Assembly (NCBI GenBank): GCA_029960065.1 | Contig: JASCOF010000006.1 | Location: 124,001-188,000, forward strand | Origin: Flavobacteriaceae bacterium PS02336 | Lineage (GTDB): Bacteria > Bacteroidota > Bacteroidia > Flavobacteriales > Flavobacteriaceae | DNA length: 64,000 nucleotides | Direction: 5' to 3' | Part shown: positions 61,911-64,000 of the stretch, piece by piece | Layout of the letters: each line of letters starts with the position of its first letter | Position numbering within the stretch: the stretch's first letter is position 1 | Position numbers and translations under genes: made by a program | The notes under the pieces: model-generated | The model's database searches: none | Told to the model about the DNA's origin: nothing | What the model saw: the letters and a program-made list of their open reading frames with translations, nothing else

Positions 61911-62948
61911 TTACTTAAATGTAATTTTTTGTATTCGTTTTGCTCCACTGAAAATGTACAATGTATTATCTATTAATACACTGGGACGTATATAACTATT
62001 CTCCTTCAGTTTCTGTATTTGCCAAGTTTTACCTTTATCTAAACTATAAAACAAATCATATTCTGTAAATGTTCCCTCTATATTCCCTATAAAACCACAT
62101 ATTACCTTGTCATTACTCTGCAAACCTTGTACAATATTGTAACCACCAAATTCCTTTAAGATTTGTGAACTCTCTGATTTTACATCATAGCTTATTATAC
62201 TAATTTTATTATTATCACTTTTATTATTTCCTGCAATAATAATTTTATCCTTACTTTGTTTTACAATATTTTCAGGCTCAATTAGCATTTCTACGTTTTT
62301 AATCTTTTCTTTATAATATTGACGTAAACCAGTATGCCCATCTTTATTTCTTAAAATTGAAAATAATTTATTGTCTATAAAGAGAACATCATTCCCAAGA
62401 TCAATCTGTATTTTTCCCCTTATCGTTAAATTTCTATCAAATTTTGTCACTACGGGGCCTTTCTCTGTTCCAATATATATATTCGATTTATCATCATATA
62501 TCCCACCTATAACATCAAATTCTTTTTCAAATTCAATTTTATCTGTTAAAACATTAAATTTTACAATATAAACTTTTTTATTATAAAAATCATTAGATGC
62601 TATGTATACAGCATTCTGAAACACTAAAACTCTATTAAAAAACTTTCTGTTTTCAATAGAAGTAATTCTTTTCCAATTTTTACCACCATCTATAGTTTTA
62701 TAAATAATAGCTATATCTCTAGATTCAGGAAAAAAATTAGGGTCATTTAATTGTTGTTCTGTCTGCTCTTTCGATTCTGTAATATAATTAAAAGAATAAC
62801 CCTGTTTCGGATTTGTAAAGTATATATACTCCGATTTTCCTTTCATTCCATTAAAATTAATGATTTCAACATTTAAATTGCTTTCGTTAAAATCTTTACA
62901 TCCTATCGCTATTAGAATTACTAATAAGCACATTAATAGTTTTTTCAT
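61911..62948 (-). CDS. Lipoprotein with Asp-box/BNR beta-propeller, coupled to the Rhs gene
   Basis: The 345-residue protein has a lipoprotein signal (MKKLLMCLLVILIAIGCKDF, lipobox Cys17). Asp-box-like units are IYKTIDGGKNWKRIT (about 80-94) and LFYSLDKGKTWQIQ (about 300-313), and the rest is strand-rich, so a beta-propeller (sialidase/YCF48-like) is likely. The start codon overlaps the Rhs stop codon (TAATG), so it is translated together with the toxin. An immunity or delivery partner role is the obvious reading, but unproven. It is not catalytically recognisable as a sialidase. Confidence 0.8.
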   Translation of the reverse strand: MKKLLMCLLVILIAIGCKDFNESNLNVEIINFNGMKGKSEYIYFTNPKQGYSFNYITESKEQTEQQLNDPNFFPESRDIAIIYKTIDGGKNWKRITSIENRKFFNRVLVFQNAVYIASNDFYNKKVYIVKFNVLTDKIEFEKEFDVIGGIYDDKSNIYIGTEKGPVVTKFDRNLTIRGKIQIDLGNDVLFIDNKLFSILRNKDGHTGLRQYYKEKIKNVEMLIEPENIVKQSKDKIIIAGNNKSDNNKISIISYDVKSESSQILKEFGGYNIVQGLQSNDKVICGFIGNIEGTFTEYDLFYSLDKGKTWQIQKLKENSYIRPSVLIDNTLYIFSGAKRIQKITFK

Positions 62949-64000
62949 TAATCAGTCTTTTTTTGTTCTTTACCTGGGATAAGTATTAATAATGGATTCA
63001 AAATCCTTTTAATTTCCTCTACAGGCACTCCTTCTTTCTTTGCTTTATTTTCCATCAAAGTTTGAATTGTGTCCATATTATCATAAGCATCACCCAAAAT
63101 ACGCAATAAATCTTTAGGTTTTTCCTTTATAAACTTACCCATCATATCTTTTACCTGACGCAATCCGTCTGCACTTGCTAAGTCTTTAACATCTGGTGTT
63201 AGCAATATTTTTGTCAAATCAACAGCTCCTAATGTGTACAATGGTACTTTCCCATTTTCATTCCAATATGCATCAACATGGGAATCAAAAGCGAAAGATC
63301 TAAATTTATCATTATTCAACTCGATAGTATTTGCATCTTTATATTTCTTTGGATCTAATCTATCTTCAATTGCCACTTGTAAATTCTTACGAGCCTCTTT
63401 TAACCAAGTCTTACCTGAACTCGACATCGTTTTGTTGGTTTCAGTTGTAAAACGATTAATATATTTGTGGCCGTATCCCATATAATAATCAGGCACAGGT
63501 TTACCTGGGTTTTGTCTCATAAAATCTCTTGCTCGCCAAGCATAATATCCCGTATTTCCAAGCAAATTCCTAAAGAAAGGAGTAGGATCCAATCCATCAG
63601 AATCAATAAAGACTATAGGGTTATTTAAACAGAAATTATACGATGAATAGTTTGGATATTTCTCCATCAAAGGATCTGTATTTAACCAAAGTGAAGTCTT
63701 AGCATCATAGTACCTAGCCCCATAATAACTCAAATTCGTCTCCCTATCCAACTCCTTCCCATTAAACAAATAAGGAGAAGAAAAACTAGAACTATGCTCC
63801 TCAAACAAAACCTCTCCAAAAGCGATATACTCAACGTGCTGGCTTATGCTTCCGTTTTTGGTTGTAATATACGAAGTACTTCCCAAATGATCAGGATGAA
63901 AATAGAAAATGTCATTTTCCGGCATTCCTGTTCCGGTAAAACCTTCTCCGCCTTTTACGGTAGTGGGTTCAACTGGTGGTCCAAATTGTACTGGCGGTCC
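62948..64000 (-). CDS. Rhs-family polymorphic toxin, C-terminal part (cut by window edge)
   Basis: The frame is open to the right edge; only the last about 350 residues are seen. The Rhs core end is clear: FYFHPDHLGSTSYITTKNGS, YLFNGKELDRETNLSYYGAR and YYDAKTSLWLNTDPLMEKYP, with LNNPIVFIDSDGLDP closing the conserved part. A variable C-terminal domain of about 210 residues follows (YYMGYGHKYINRF, FAFDSHVDAYWNENGKVPLY). I do not recognise its activity. In Rhs toxins this tip is released as an effector. The stop overlaps the start of a lipoprotein gene. A decayed 82-bp copy of the core lies at 61305. Confidence 0.88.
   Translation of the reverse strand, partial: GPPVQFGPPVEPTTVKGGEGFTGTGMPENDIFYFHPDHLGSTSYITTKNGSISQHVEYIAFGEVLFEEHSSSFSSPYLFNGKELDRETNLSYYGARYYDAKTSLWLNTDPLMEKYPNYSSYNFCLNNPIVFIDSDGLDPTPFFRNLLGNTGYYAWRARDFMRQNPGKPVPDYYMGYGHKYINRFTTETNKTMSSSGKTWLKEARKNLQVAIEDRLDPKKYKDANTIELNNDKFRSFAFDSHVDAYWNENGKVPLYTLGAVDLTKILLTPDVKDLASADGLRQVKDMMGKFIKEKPKDLLRILGDAYDNMDTIQTLMENKAKKEGVPVEEIKRILNPLLILIPGKEQKKTD

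Noticed and set aside
1..64000. CRISPR array or rRNA genes
   Set aside because: No regularly spaced direct repeats with unique spacers and no rRNA-like sequence were found on reading both strands.

Overview
The window looks like a chromosome segment of a Flavobacterium-type Bacteroidota. The DNA is AT-rich. Promoter-like boxes follow the Bacteroidota pattern TAnnTTTG. Lipoproteins carry SCSSDD- or SCKK-type lipoboxes, TonB-dependent receptors have an N-terminal carboxypeptidase-regulatory domain, and the AlaS, Der, Era, GSCFA and TamB-like proteins read as flavobacterial. No rRNA and no CRISPR array were seen.

Left part (1-23.5 kb) is core genome: a TamB/AsmA-like envelope protein cut by the window edge, a GSCFA protein, two related lipoproteins, a fused ABC exporter, alaS, a divergent run (M23 peptidase, MerR, LemA, two TPM proteins), an Rrf2 regulator followed by a very short Cys-ending reading frame and a TonB-dependent receptor, a second large receptor, der and era. 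Intergenic spaces hold strong hairpin terminators, an imperfect 8-nt periodic repeat seen three times, and one long perfect inverted repeat.

Middle part (23.6-about 52.7 kb) is an accessory island starting at an initiator tRNA-Met gene. A GIY-YIG gene sits between the intact tRNA and an exact 30-nt copy of its 3' end. Next come a large serine recombinase whose ORF runs into that tRNA copy, a HEPN-protein cluster with a palindromic control region, an XRE regulator, two nuclease-like genes, a candidate oriT and MobC/MobA genes: the make-up of an integrative mobilizable element. Its cargo is defence-like. An XRE controller leads an operon of PLD-helicase, Eco57I-type methylase and RecF/SMC-like ATPase (Hma-like), extended by a second N6-methylase and a PD-(D/E)XK protein. 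After it come a WYL regulator, two tandem PD-(D/E)XK_4 proteins, a 76-residue Asp-box-like protein and a coiled-coil protein. Three promoters of this second block share a TG(C/A)CACA box at identical distance from the -7 element, which suggests one co-regulated and possibly undescribed system. The island ends with a lipoprotein pair, one member carrying a colicin-like WHH nuclease domain.

Right part (52.8-64 kb) holds a TlpA-like thioredoxin, small membrane proteins, an M13 peptidase, a second XRE paralogue, and a polymorphic-toxin region: an Rhs protein running off the right edge, a lipoprotein whose start overlaps the Rhs stop, a displaced Rhs remnant, and tandem paralogous lipoproteins and small two-helix membrane proteins that resemble an immunity or orphan-module graveyard.
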